Positions 8,099 through 16,717 are shown, counted from the first letter of the stretch. The stretch is 19,143 nt of DNA from Chloroflexota bacterium (GCA_022574265.1 JACZSI010000013.1:1-19143), one strand, 5' to 3'. Numbers and translations: made by a program. Notes: a model not told the origin generated them from the sequence alone.

Positions 8099-8109
8099 GG
8101 GAGCCCCTG

Positions 8110-10032
<1,923 letters not shown>

Positions 10033-10076
10033 TGCTCTCCTCCGGCCGATGCCCCCTGCGCGTTCGCGCGAGAGCA
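10033..10076 (-). promoter_or_regulatory. Stem that could mask the dnaK ribosome binding site
   Basis: In the grpE-dnaK gap, minus-strand TGCTCTC (10076-10070) is perfectly complementary to GAGAGCA (10039-10033). The latter is the end of the purine-rich ribosome binding site and touches the dnaK ATG. The enclosed loop can itself form a small GCG/CGC hairpin. Folding would sequester part of the binding site. No established RNA thermometer motif is matched. Confidence 0.4.
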
Positions 10077-10095
10077 CACGGTTTCATGGTACCCG

Positions 10096-10653
10096 TTAGC
10101 CGTCCTCGGCTGCTGGCTCCGCCTCGCGGGCCACGACGACCTGGGCCGCGCGCAGCACCCGCTCCCCGCTGCGGTACCCCACGCGGACCGTCGAGACGAC
10201 CGCCCCCGGGGGCTGCGCGGCCGTGGGCTCGTAGTAAACGGCCTCGTGCTGAGCCGGGTCGAAGACCTCCCCCGGCGCAGGCTCGAAGGCGTCTGCGCCT
10301 TCCGCCTCGACGAGCGTGCGCATGTTCGCTAGGATCAGCGACACGCCCTCTGCCCAAGACGCCGGTGCGTCCTCCGGCAGCGCCTCGACGGCCCGCTGGA
10401 GGTCGTCGATCAGCGGGAACATCCGCACGAGCACGTTGCCCGTGGCGGAGCGGGCAATGAGCGTGCGCTCCCCGTCCACGCGCCGCTTGTAGTTGACGAA
10501 ATCCGCCTGCGTGCGCTGGGCGATCGCCTTGAGCTCGTCGCGCTCCCGCTCGATATCCGAGCGCTGGTCCTCGGCGGGCTGCTCGCTCCCGATAGTCTCG
10601 CTGGGAGCCTCGATGGCGCTCGCTGGCTGAGGCTCGGTCTCGTCGGGCCCCAT
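10096..10653 (-). CDS. grpE: Nucleotide exchange factor GrpE
   Basis: The 185-residue protein has the GrpE layout: an acidic, disordered N terminus (about 1-40), a long helix (DIERERDELKAIAQRTQADFVNYKRRV, about 45-70) that forms the dimer stalk, and the C-terminal beta domain that contacts DnaK, ending in VSTVRVGYRSGERVLRAAQVVVA. It speeds ADP release from DnaK. Its ATG overlaps the hspR stop as TGATG, so translation is probably coupled. The ribosome binding site is weak, consistent with coupling. Confidence 0.94.
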   Translation of the reverse strand: MGPDETEPQPASAIEAPSETIGSEQPAEDQRSDIERERDELKAIAQRTQADFVNYKRRVDGERTLIARSATGNVLVRMFPLIDDLQRAVEALPEDAPASWAEGVSLILANMRTLVEAEGADAFEPAPGEVFDPAQHEAVYYEPTAAQPPGAVVSTVRVGYRSGERVLRAAQVVVAREAEPAAEDG

Positions 10654-11144
10654 CAGGCTCGTCGTCCCTGGAACAGCTCGAGGATATCGTTCATCGCGCG
10701 GTCGAAGGCGCGAGGGGGCGTGGACTGCGCCCGGTCCATGTCGCTGCGGGCGACGGAGAGCCGGTCGAAGACGGCCATCGCCATCTCGACGCCGGCCAGG
10801 TTCAGCCGGAGCTCGTCCACCAGGTGCTTGATCATGCGGAGCTTGGCGATGTCGCGCTCGGAGTAGAGCCGGAGCATGCCGTCGGTGCGCGATGGGCGGA
10901 GCAGCCCGACGCGCTCGTACTTGCGCAGCGTCTGCGGGTGCATCTGGAGCATGCGCGACGCGACGCTGATGATGTAGAGGCCGTCGCCGGCTTCTTGGGC
11001 CGTCTCGGTGGGAGGCGCGGCCCGCTCGGCAGCCCGCGGCTGGCGCGCTCGCTGGGCGCGCCGCTGCCGGGTCGTCACGATGGCTTCGAAAAGCGACTGG
11101 ACGGTCCGGGCGCGGGCGGCTTGGTCGTCGGGTCGCGTGGCCAT
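10653..11144 (-). CDS. hspR: MerR-family heat-shock repressor HspR
   Basis: The 163-residue protein has a MerR-type winged helix at about 55-125, with IISVASRMLQMHPQTLRKYERVGLL followed by RLYSERDIAKLRMIKHLVDE. This is characteristic of HspR, which represses the dnaK operon and uses DnaK as co-repressor in actinobacteria. ATG 11144 is chosen because GGAG lies seven bases upstream; an in-frame ATG at 11198 lacks a binding site. The N-terminal 55 residues are Arg/Ala rich and longer than usual for HspR. It is the first gene of the hspR-grpE-dnaK-lrp operon, which supports autoregulation of the set. Confidence 0.88.
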   Translation of the reverse strand: MATRPDDQAARARTVQSLFEAIVTTRQRRAQRARQPRAAERAAPPTETAQEAGDGLYIISVASRMLQMHPQTLRKYERVGLLRPSRTDGMLRLYSERDIAKLRMIKHLVDELRLNLAGVEMAMAVFDRLSVARSDMDRAQSTPPRAFDRAMNDILELFQGRRA

Positions 11145-11216
11145 GACGTTGCTCCGCTTCTCCCTTGAGCCAACCAGGGCGACGCACCCCGCTTGCATGC
11201 CGGCGCATCATCGCCT

Positions 11217-11246
11217 ATCATACCGAGTTGATACGGGCCGTGTCAA
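11217..11246 (-). promoter_or_regulatory. Promoter of the hspR-grpE-dnaK operon
   Basis: On the minus strand, TTGACA (11246-11241) and TATGAT (11222-11217) are 18 bases apart, both near the sigma70 consensus. Transcription should begin near 11210, about 65 bases before the hspR ATG. A single CTCAAG half-site (plus strand CTTGAG at 11164-11169) lies downstream, but a full HAIR operator is not seen. Confidence 0.7.
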
Positions 11247-11266
11247 TGCGCGTAACACGGATGGAA

Positions 11267-11283
11267 TGGGGGGTAGCCCCCCA
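11267..11283. other. G6/C6 hairpin between divergent hspR and zinc-ribbon genes
   Basis: Six G's, the loop TAG and six C's, flanked by a T-A pair, form a 7-bp stem in the intergenic region, upstream of the hspR -35. No T-run follows, so it is more likely an insulator or protein site than a terminator. Confidence 0.35.
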
Positions 11284-11340
11284 CTGACATTGGGTGAGCG
11301 CCCTGACACCCTCCTGCCTTGCGACGTCATCTAATAGGGG

Positions 11341-11377
11341 AGCGCGTACACAGAGCCGATAGCGGCTCAAGCGCGTA
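11341..11377. repeat. Hairpin flanked by direct repeats in the zinc-ribbon gene leader
   Basis: AGCGCGTA occurs at 11341-11348 and again at 11370-11377. Between them lies a 6-bp stem (GAGCCG at 11353-11358, CGGCTC at 11363-11368, loop ATAG). It is 40 bases before the start of the zinc-ribbon gene and is probably in its 5' leader. No clear promoter was found in 11284-11340. Confidence 0.35.
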
Positions 11378-11416
11378 GTTCCCGGTGAGGTAGGTTGAAG
11401 GGTCAGTGGGAGAGAG

Positions 11417-11602
11417 GTGAAGGAGATGATGCTGCTGAGAGCTTGCCCCCGTTGCGGTGGTGACCTGCACGTCACAGAGGACGTGTATGGGTCCTTCAAC
11501 CAGTGCATGCAGTGCGGTCATATCCAAGACCTGCCTGATGTGCGCGTGACGGCGAGCGTCAAGCGAGTGACGGCGAAGGCGAAGGACAACGTAGCGGCGT
11601 AG
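11417..11602 (+). CDS. Small zinc-ribbon protein
   Basis: The 61-residue protein begins at GTG 11417 (ATG 11426 and ATG 11429 are alternatives). Two CxxC pairs, Cys10/Cys13 (CPRCGG) and Cys30/Cys33 (CMQCGH), form a clear zinc ribbon. The C-terminal 25 residues are basic (KRVTAKAKD), which suggests nucleic-acid or ribosome contact, but no specific function can be assigned. It stands alone between the hspR promoter region and a strong terminator, so it is a monocistronic unit. Confidence 0.7.
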   Translation: MKEMMLLRACPRCGGDLHVTEDVYGSFNQCMQCGHIQDLPDVRVTASVKRVTAKAKDNVAA

Positions 11603-11624
11603 GCCGAGACCGAACGAGTGCGTG

Positions 11625-11656
11625 AGAAGCGCCCCGCCGGCCGGCGGGGCGCTTCT
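11625..11656 (+). terminator. Strong rho-independent terminator after the zinc-ribbon gene
   Basis: A perfect 16-bp inverted repeat (outer arms AGAAGCGCC and GGCGCTTCT, centre CCGGCCGG) begins 22 bases after the stop codon and is followed by TTCGTTTCG, a modest T-rich tail. It also forms a boundary before the gene-free region to the right. Confidence 0.8.
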
Positions 11657-11701
11657 TCGTTTCGTCGAGCTCCGGGGTGGGACACCCCCCTTGGTGGGGC
11701 T

Positions 11702-11731
11702 TTGCCAAAAAACCTCGGCCCCCGCTATCGT
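11702..11731 (+). promoter_or_regulatory. Candidate promoter at the left edge of the ABC region
   Basis: TTGCCA (11702-11707) and TATCGT (11726-11731) are separated by 18 bases. An imperfect hairpin (GGGGTG at 11674-11679 with CACCCC at 11683-11688) lies before it. It could drive the truncated ORF at 11744 and, by read-through, the ABC importer 500 bases downstream. Confidence 0.35.
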
Positions 11732-11743
11732 GGCGCCGGTGCC

Positions 11744-11800
11744 ATGCGGCCGTTTCGACCATCCCCCCGTCCCCCTTCCTCGCTAAGACTTATATATTAG
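11744..11800 (+). pseudogene. Possible start of a truncated gene (18 codons)
   Basis: ATG 11744 begins a short frame (MRPFRPSPRPPSSLRLIY) directly behind a candidate promoter. The frame is GC-rich and looks like core DNA up to about 11785, then runs into an AT-rich tract (TTATATATTAG) that supplies the stop. This is what a core gene cut by an insertion would look like, but it could equally be chance. No family is recognisable from so few residues. Confidence 0.2.
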
Positions 11801-11861
11801 AAAGCCCAGTGGAAGGGCCAGCGGGTGGGCATGCCATTGTCGGGAGTTGGCAGCAGGGGAG

Positions 11862-11872
11862 CGAACTAGCTG
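11862..11872 (+). repeat. CGAACTAGCTG repeat, copy 1
   Basis: The 11-base word CGAACTAGCTG occurs here and again 63 bases on. Related GAACTAGCTAA words lie on the far side of the ABC genes (16667 and 17297 complement). Confidence 0.5.
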
Positions 11873-11924
11873 GGTCGGTTGGGTCCTTGGACCAGCGGTA
11901 GCGGTCACATCAGCTACTGGTGTC

Positions 11925-11939
11925 CGAACTAGCTGTAGC
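11925..11939 (+). repeat. CGAACTAGCTG repeat, copy 2, with hairpin
   Basis: The same CGAACTAGCTG word continues into TAGC, giving a small stem (TAGCT-GT-AGCTA). It is part of the downstream arm of the competing hairpins in the leader. Confidence 0.5.
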
Positions 11940-12241
11940 TACTTCCTTTGTGGTCTGGGCCGGTGGAAAAAGCGCAGCCGCGATCCCTTGGCTGGAACGC
12001 TCCTCAGCTCATACAAGGAACCCGCGAAAGTTCCGTGGGCGAGTCGCTTCTTGTTTGCAGCGAAGCACCGCGACCCAAACCGGATGATGCCAGGAAAACT
12101 AGCGGCGACCACTCGTCGGGCAGGCGGCCATGCGATGCCCTGTTGACAACTGCCCTCATCATCGCAGAGCACGGCCGTGCCTATGACGTAACGATCACTG
12201 GTAAGAGTTGGTCGATAGCCTGGTCACCCAGGAGGACAGCC

Positions 12242-13603
12242 ATGAAACGGTTCTTGTTGTTTGGCGTAGGTTTGGCCTTCACCATGGTAGTGGCGGTGGC
12301 CTGTGCGGGCGATGAGGAAGTGAGTGAAGGCAAGTACGCGGCCGGAACGGAGCTCAAGATCGTCCAGTGGAGCCACTTTGTCCCCCAGTACGACAAGTGG
12401 TTCGACCCCTTCGCGGAGGCCTGGGGGGATGCCAACGGCGTCAAGGTAACCGTGGACCATGTCGGCATCCCCGACCTTTCCCCCGCCTTGTCGGCTGCCA
12501 TCGACGCCGGCACGGGCCCTAGCCTCGTCGAGTTCCTCTTTTCGCCGGCAGCCTTCATAGAGGGCCTGCACGACTTGAAGGATGTCAACGAGGAGGCACA
12601 GAGGCGCTTCGGGGCCCAGAGTGAAACCTGCACGAAGAGCTCGTATCTCCCTGCGAAAGACCAGTGGTACGGCTTCTGTCACGGGTGGGTCCCCGACCCG
12701 GGCGACTACAACGTGGCGCTCTGGTCACAGGTCGGCTTCCCCAACGGCCCATCCACCTGGGCTGATCTGCTCGAAGGCGGGAAGAAGATCAAGGACCAGC
12801 TGAACGTGCCCGTGGGCATCGGTCTGTCTCCTGAGCTGGACTCGAGAATGGCCGCTCGGGCGATCATCTGGTCCTATGGGGGGTCCATCCAAGACGAGAA
12901 TGAGAACGTGGTTCTCAACTCCCCAGAGACTATCGCGGCCGTTAAACACATGGCCCAGCTATTCAAAGACACCATGACCAACGAGGTCTTCGCCTGGGTC
13001 CCGGCTTCCAACAACCAGGGGTTGATCGCCGGGGAACTCTCCTACATCCTCAACTCCATCTCCGCGTACCGCACCCTTCAGAAGATCGATCCGGCAGCGG
13101 CAGATGACATCCTCTTCGTGCCGGCGCTGAAGGGCCCTGGCGGAGCCCAGCGCGCCGCTGCACACGTCTGGCAAATCTACGTTATTCCGGAATACGTCGA
13201 GGGAGACGAGCTAGAGGCGGCCAAGGACTTCCTCCTGCACCACACCGCCAACTACAACCAGGCAGTGTTCAACAGCGAACTGTACAACTTCCCCGCCTTC
13301 AAGAGCACTGTCCCCCAACTGTTCGATGAGGGGGGCTGGCTCGACAAGGACCCGTTCGGTTCCCGGCCGAACGATAAACTGAAGGTGCTGCGGACCACGG
13401 AGGACTGGGTCGCTTGGCTGGGGTTCCCCGGCCCAGCCAACCCGGCGATCGGCGAGGTGTTCAGCACGAATATCCTGCAGACCATGATGGCCCAGGTTGC
13501 CAAGGGCGAGAAGACTGCCGAGGAGGCGGTCGCCGAAGCAGAGACCCAGATCAATGCCGTCTTTGAGAAGTGGCGCGGCCTGGGCCTCGTGGGCGGAGGG
13601 TAG
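12242..13603 (+). CDS. ABC importer solute-binding lipoprotein (family 1, sugar-type)
   Basis: The 453-residue protein starts at ATG 12242, eight bases after AGGAGG (in 12229-12234). It has a lipoprotein signal peptide: MKR, a hydrophobic stretch (FLLFGVGLAFTMVVAV) and a lipobox ending AVAC, so Cys21 would be lipidated. The mature part fits extracellular solute-binding family 1: an early strand TELKIVQWSHFVPQYDKWFD, hinge-region features, and the late AEAETQINAVFEKW found at the end of sugar-binding members. The ligand cannot be predicted, although two-permease partners of this kind usually import oligosaccharides or glycerol phosphates. It is followed by a stem-loop at 13638 and the ATPase gene. 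Confidence 0.88.
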   Translation: MKRFLLFGVGLAFTMVVAVACAGDEEVSEGKYAAGTELKIVQWSHFVPQYDKWFDPFAEAWGDANGVKVTVDHVGIPDLSPALSAAIDAGTGPSLVEFLFSPAAFIEGLHDLKDVNEEAQRRFGAQSETCTKSSYLPAKDQWYGFCHGWVPDPGDYNVALWSQVGFPNGPSTWADLLEGGKKIKDQLNVPVGIGLSPELDSRMAARAIIWSYGGSIQDENENVVLNSPETIAAVKHMAQLFKDTMTNEVFAWVPASNNQGLIAGELSYILNSISAYRTLQKIDPAAADDILFVPALKGPGGAQRAAAHVWQIYVIPEYVEGDELEAAKDFLLHHTANYNQAVFNSELYNFPAFKSTVPQLFDEGGWLDKDPFGSRPNDKLKVLRTTEDWVAWLGFPGPANPAIGEVFSTNILQTMMAQVAKGEKTAEEAVAEAETQINAVFEKWRGLGLVGGG

Positions 13604-13637
13604 AACGCCCCGTCCATCTCGTAGATCTGTTTGGACT

Positions 13638-13670
13638 GGAGGCCCACCAACGCAATGCTGGCGGGCCTCC
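13638..13670 (+). other. Intercistronic stem-loop between binding-protein and ATPase genes
   Basis: GGAGGCCC (13638-13645) pairs perfectly with GGGCCTCC (13663-13670), and CCA with TGG continues the stem across a mismatch. There is no T-run. Such hairpins after a binding-protein gene commonly protect its mRNA end or give partial termination, so that binding protein exceeds transporter. Confidence 0.6.
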
Positions 13671-13685
13671 GGTGCTGAGTGAGCC

Positions 13686-14717
13686 ATGGCTGTCGTAGAA
13701 ACAAGAGACATCAAGAAATACTTCGGCGAGGTCAGGGCGGTCGACGGCGTTGACCTCTCCACCCACGACGGAGAGTTCCTCGTGCTTCTGGGGCCTTCCG
13801 GATGCGGGAAAACGACCCTGCTGCGCATCATCGCCGGGCTGGAGCAGCCGACCGCTGGGGAGGTGCTGCTCGGCGGCGAAGTGGTGAACGGATTGCCTCC
13901 CCGGGCGAGAAAGATCGCCATGGTGTTCCAGAGCTATGCCCTCTACCCCCACATGTCGGTGTTCGATAACATCGCGTTCCCTCTGAAAGCACATGGTGTG
14001 TCGAAGGAGGCCAGGAAAACGAAGGTTGGGTGGGCAACCTCCATCTTGGGCATCGAGAAGCTGCTCGAGCGCAAGCCCCGCGAGCTTTCGGGCGGAGAAA
14101 AGCAGCGGGTGGCGCTGGCCAGAGCCCTGGTAAGAGAGCCATCGGTGTTCTTGCTGGACGAGCCTCTCTCCAACCTTGATGCTCAGCTGAGGGCCTCAGC
14201 CCGAGATGAGCTGCAACAGCTGCAACGACGCACGGGAATAACCACGATCTACGTGACCCATGACCAGGTCGAAGCGATGGGCATGGGGGACCGGATCGCC
14301 GTGATGTACCAGGGCAAGATCAGACAACTGGGGACACCCCAGGAGGTCTATGACGAACCCGCCGATACCTTCGTCGCTACCTTCCTGGGTTCGCCGCCCA
14401 TGAACCTGATAGAGAGGGAGGACAGGCTGGTCGGCTTCCGTCCCGAGCGCTTTCTCCCCACGGAGGCCATCGAGCTTCATGCCGATCTGGTCAGCTTTTC
14501 CTTCGCGGTAACGCGGGTGGAATACTTGGGAGCTGACCGGCTGGTGTACGGGGCCGTAGGCGATGTCTCTGGAGACACCAAAGCAGTGTCGAGGCTCCCA
14601 TCCACGGTGACGGTCCCCATTCAGCCAGGGGACAGCTATGACTTCGCCGTCCAGACAGCAGACTTGAAGTTCTTTGACAAGGTCACGGGGTTGCGGACAG
14701 GGCCTAGGCCCTTCTGA
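13686..14717 (+). CDS. ABC importer ATPase, MalK/UgpC type
   Basis: The 343-residue nucleotide-binding subunit has all motifs in order: Walker A GPSGCGKTT (36-44), Q-loop VFQSYALYPHMS with Gln82, signature LSGGEKQ (134-140), Walker B LLDEP with catalytic Glu159, D-loop SNLD and switch His192 (YVTHDQVEAMGMGDR). A C-terminal regulatory region (about 240-343) follows, shorter than the 120-140 residues of E. coli MalK, with the MalK-like GFRPERF. It powers the two permeases downstream. The start is ATG 13686; upstream purines are weak (GAGTGAG), and it lies 82 bases after the binding-protein gene. Confidence 0.93.
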   Translation: MAVVETRDIKKYFGEVRAVDGVDLSTHDGEFLVLLGPSGCGKTTLLRIIAGLEQPTAGEVLLGGEVVNGLPPRARKIAMVFQSYALYPHMSVFDNIAFPLKAHGVSKEARKTKVGWATSILGIEKLLERKPRELSGGEKQRVALARALVREPSVFLLDEPLSNLDAQLRASARDELQQLQRRTGITTIYVTHDQVEAMGMGDRIAVMYQGKIRQLGTPQEVYDEPADTFVATFLGSPPMNLIEREDRLVGFRPERFLPTEAIELHADLVSFSFAVTRVEYLGADRLVYGAVGDVSGDTKAVSRLPSTVTVPIQPGDSYDFAVQTADLKFFDKVTGLRTGPRPF

Positions 14718-14804
14718 GGAAGGAGCGAAGCCATCACGGGAAGAGCTGGAACGTACCTGAGCCGGGGAAGGACCTGGCTTCATTCTCTCGCAGACAGGGA
14801 GGGA

Positions 14805-15686
14805 GTGCTGGGCCCGCTCATGTTGCTGCCGGCAACCGTGTATATCCTGGCCCTGGTAGGGCTTCCTTTCCTCATCGCCATCGTCTATAGCGTCACCGAC
14901 GTCACCGTGGGAGACACGAGCCTTGACTTCGTGGGGCTGGACAATTTCAGGCGCATCATCAAGACGCCCCAATTTCAGCGGGCTCTCAGCAATACCCTCT
15001 TCTTCGCGATAGTCTCGCAAGTGCTCATCGTCGTGCTGGCGACTGCGCTCGCTGAGCTCCTGTCCCGCGACTTTCGGGGCAAGAGGGTGGTGTGGTTCCT
15101 GATCATCCTGCCCTGGGCAACGCCGATCGCCCTGGGGACAGTCGCGTGGCTGTGGCTGCTCGATTCACAATTCAGTCCCATTGACTGGGTGCTGCGATCC
15201 GTAAACCTTCTGGGTCCCGGCACCTTGCTTGGGCCCGAAGACCACATGGTTTTCTTGGGCCGGGAGGGGCTGGCCATGGCGTCGGTCATCATGGTGCACG
15301 TTTGGCGGCTGCTTCCCTTGGCGGCGGTGATCGTCCTGGCCGGACTTACGACCATCCCCCGGGATATTCTCGACCAGGCCGAGGTGGATGGAGCTGGCTT
15401 CTGGCGGATCCTCTTCCGGATCAAGATCCCCTTGATCTTTCCTATCATAAGCATCGCCATCTTGTTTGGTCTCATTCTTACGTTTGGGGATATGGCCGTG
15501 GTCTTCGTGCTGACGCGCGGCGGTCCCATCTACTACACCCAGGTCCTGCCTACGTGGGCGTACTTTGTAGGGATCGAAGGCGGCTCATTGGCCGAGGGTG
15601 CAGCCATTGCTCTCTTCCTCTTTCCCTTGCTGCTGGCCGTGGCGATCCTGGTTCTCAGGTCTTCCAGACGGATGGAGATCTCGTGA
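14805..15686 (+). CDS. ABC importer permease, MalF/UgpA type
   Basis: The 293-residue integral membrane protein from GTG 14805 has about six hydrophobic segments. The first (PLMLLPATVYILALVGLPFLIAI, about 4-28) and the later TM pairs fit the MetI/binding-protein-dependent fold. The cytoplasmic loop AEVDGAGFWRILFRIKIPLIFP is the EAA motif that docks on the ATPase. The frame is open from 14718, and a much better ribosome binding site (AAGGAG, 14720-14725) precedes codon 14733, which is ATC. The GTG 14805 start is therefore provisional. The stop overlaps the next start (GTGA). Confidence 0.9.
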   Translation: MLGPLMLLPATVYILALVGLPFLIAIVYSVTDVTVGDTSLDFVGLDNFRRIIKTPQFQRALSNTLFFAIVSQVLIVVLATALAELLSRDFRGKRVVWFLIILPWATPIALGTVAWLWLLDSQFSPIDWVLRSVNLLGPGTLLGPEDHMVFLGREGLAMASVIMVHVWRLLPLAAVIVLAGLTTIPRDILDQAEVDGAGFWRILFRIKIPLIFPIISIAILFGLILTFGDMAVVFVLTRGGPIYYTQVLPTWAYFVGIEGGSLAEGAAIALFLFPLLLAVAILVLRSSRRMEIS

Positions 15687-16573
15687 GAACGGTGTCGTTC
15701 AAGCGGCCGGCGAAGCGAGCTGGCCTTTATGGGGTGGCGGCCTTCTTCTCTTTCTTTGCGGCTGCTCCGATCTTGTGGATGATCATCACGGCTTTCAAAG
15801 GAGATTGGGACCTCTATCGGTCACGTGGAAGCCCCTTCCTGTTCAATAAATATCCGACCGTGGGAAACGAGCCCAGCCCAGTGGTCGACTCGCCGACGCT
15901 TGAAAATCTACGATTGCTTTTCTTTGAGACGAACTTCACCACATTTCTTTGGAACTCCTTGGCCGTCGGAGTGCTGGTGGTGGTCATCACGCTCATCATC
16001 TCCATCCCAGCGGCCTATAGCCTCGCCCGACTAACCGGGCGTTGGGGGGAGCGGTCGGGCATCACCATATTCCTCGTCTATCTGATCCCGCCGACCCTCC
16101 TATTTATCCCCCTTTTCCGGATAGTGGTCTACCTGGGTTTGAATGACACGCTCTGGTCCATGGTTGTGGTCTACCCCACCCTTACCATCCCATTCTGTAC
16201 GTGGCTGCTGTCGGGCTTCTTCAAATCGATCCCGAAGGATCTGGAGGAGGCGGCGATGGTGGATGGGTACAGCCGCCTCATGGCCTTTTTGAAGGTCGTG
16301 ATGCCGTTGTCCCTTCCGGGAGTCATCGCGGTGGTGGTCTTCACCTTCTCATTGACGCTGCATGAGTTCATCTATGCCCTGACCTTCGTCTCCTCCTCGG
16401 CCCACCGCACGGTTAGCGTGGGAGTGCCTACAGAGCTTATCCGTGGGGATGTCTTCTTCTGGCAGTCGCTGGTGGCGGCAGCCGCGATCGTGGCCATCCC
16501 AGTGGCTATCGTATACAGCTTCCTCCTGGATAGGCTCGTCGCCGGATTCACCATGGGAGCTGTCAAGGGATGA
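15683..16573 (+). CDS. ABC importer permease, MalG/UgpE type
   Basis: The 296-residue permease starts at GTG 15683, overlapping the previous stop by four bases (GTGA) with GGAG six bases upstream, so translation is coupled. Six membrane segments are visible, beginning AAFFSFFAAAPILWMIITAF. The EAA loop reads LEEAAMVDGYSRLMAFLKVVMPLSLPG, closer to consensus than in its partner. An unusually long periplasmic loop between TM1 and TM2 (about 38-90) contains SPVVDSPTLENLRLLF, typical for MalG-like subunits. It is the last gene of the importer operon; no strong terminator follows. Confidence 0.92.
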   Translation: MRTVSFKRPAKRAGLYGVAAFFSFFAAAPILWMIITAFKGDWDLYRSRGSPFLFNKYPTVGNEPSPVVDSPTLENLRLLFFETNFTTFLWNSLAVGVLVVVITLIISIPAAYSLARLTGRWGERSGITIFLVYLIPPTLLFIPLFRIVVYLGLNDTLWSMVVVYPTLTIPFCTWLLSGFFKSIPKDLEEAAMVDGYSRLMAFLKVVMPLSLPGVIAVVVFTFSLTLHEFIYALTFVSSSAHRTVSVGVPTELIRGDVFFWQSLVAAAAIVAIPVAIVYSFLLDRLVAGFTMGAVKG

Positions 16574-16665
16574 GGCTCATCGAATTGCCAAGTTGGTCTC
16601 GCAGGCGGGTGAAGCCGATGTCCTGAGTGCAGGATTGGCTACCATACCCGCCATGGAAGAGAGCT

Positions 16666-16685
16666 CGAACTAGCTAATGCTAGAC
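16666..16685 (+). repeat. GAACTAGCTAA-type repeat, right-hand copy
   Basis: CGAACTAGCTAATGCTAGAC contains a 5-bp stem (CTAGC-TAAT-GCTAG). It matches, in inverted orientation, the sequence at 17278-17297 beyond the PPOX gene. It lies 93 bases after the ABC operon. Confidence 0.5.
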
Positions 16686-16702
16686 CGGGACTCCCTATCC
16701 CG
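16686..16702. terminator. Weak stem-loop between convergent permease and PPOX genes
   Basis: CGGGA (16686-16690) and TCCCG (16698-16702) form a 5-bp stem with a seven-base loop and no T-run. It is the only candidate terminator between the two converging genes. Confidence 0.3.
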
Positions 16703-16717
16703 ACCAAGACTCCTACA

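Larger units (their letters stand above)
11801..12241 (+). other. Gene-free, structured leader region upstream of the ABC importer
   Basis: About 440 bases hold no recognisable gene: open frames here give no family-like protein. The region has several inverted repeats: GGTCC-TT-GGACC at 11882-11893; CGGTAGC (11896-11902) with GCTACTG (11913-11919); the competing pair CAGCTA (11911-11916) with TAGCTG (11930-11935); and GGAAC (12017-12021) with GTTCC (12030-12034). A -35-like TTGACA lies at 12143-12148 without a matching -10. CCTGG/CCAGG (12219-12223, 12228-12232) folds next to the ribosome binding site of the first ABC gene. No known riboswitch consensus was recognised. Confidence 0.5.

Noticed and set aside
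11160..11175. HAIR operator of HspR
   Set aside because: Only one half (CTTGAG) is present; the matching half at the right spacing is missing.
12143..12171. TTGACA promoter before the ABC operon
   Set aside because: The -35 is perfect but the sequence 16-18 bases later has no -10 similarity.
11948..12241. N-terminal extension of the binding lipoprotein by 98 codons
   Set aside because: The signal peptide and lipobox begin at ATG 12242, which has AGGAGG in front; the upstream residues would bury the signal peptide.
11801..12241. Known riboswitch or T-box in the leader
   Set aside because: None of the consensus boxes for T-box, TPP, SAM or cobalamin leaders could be found by eye.
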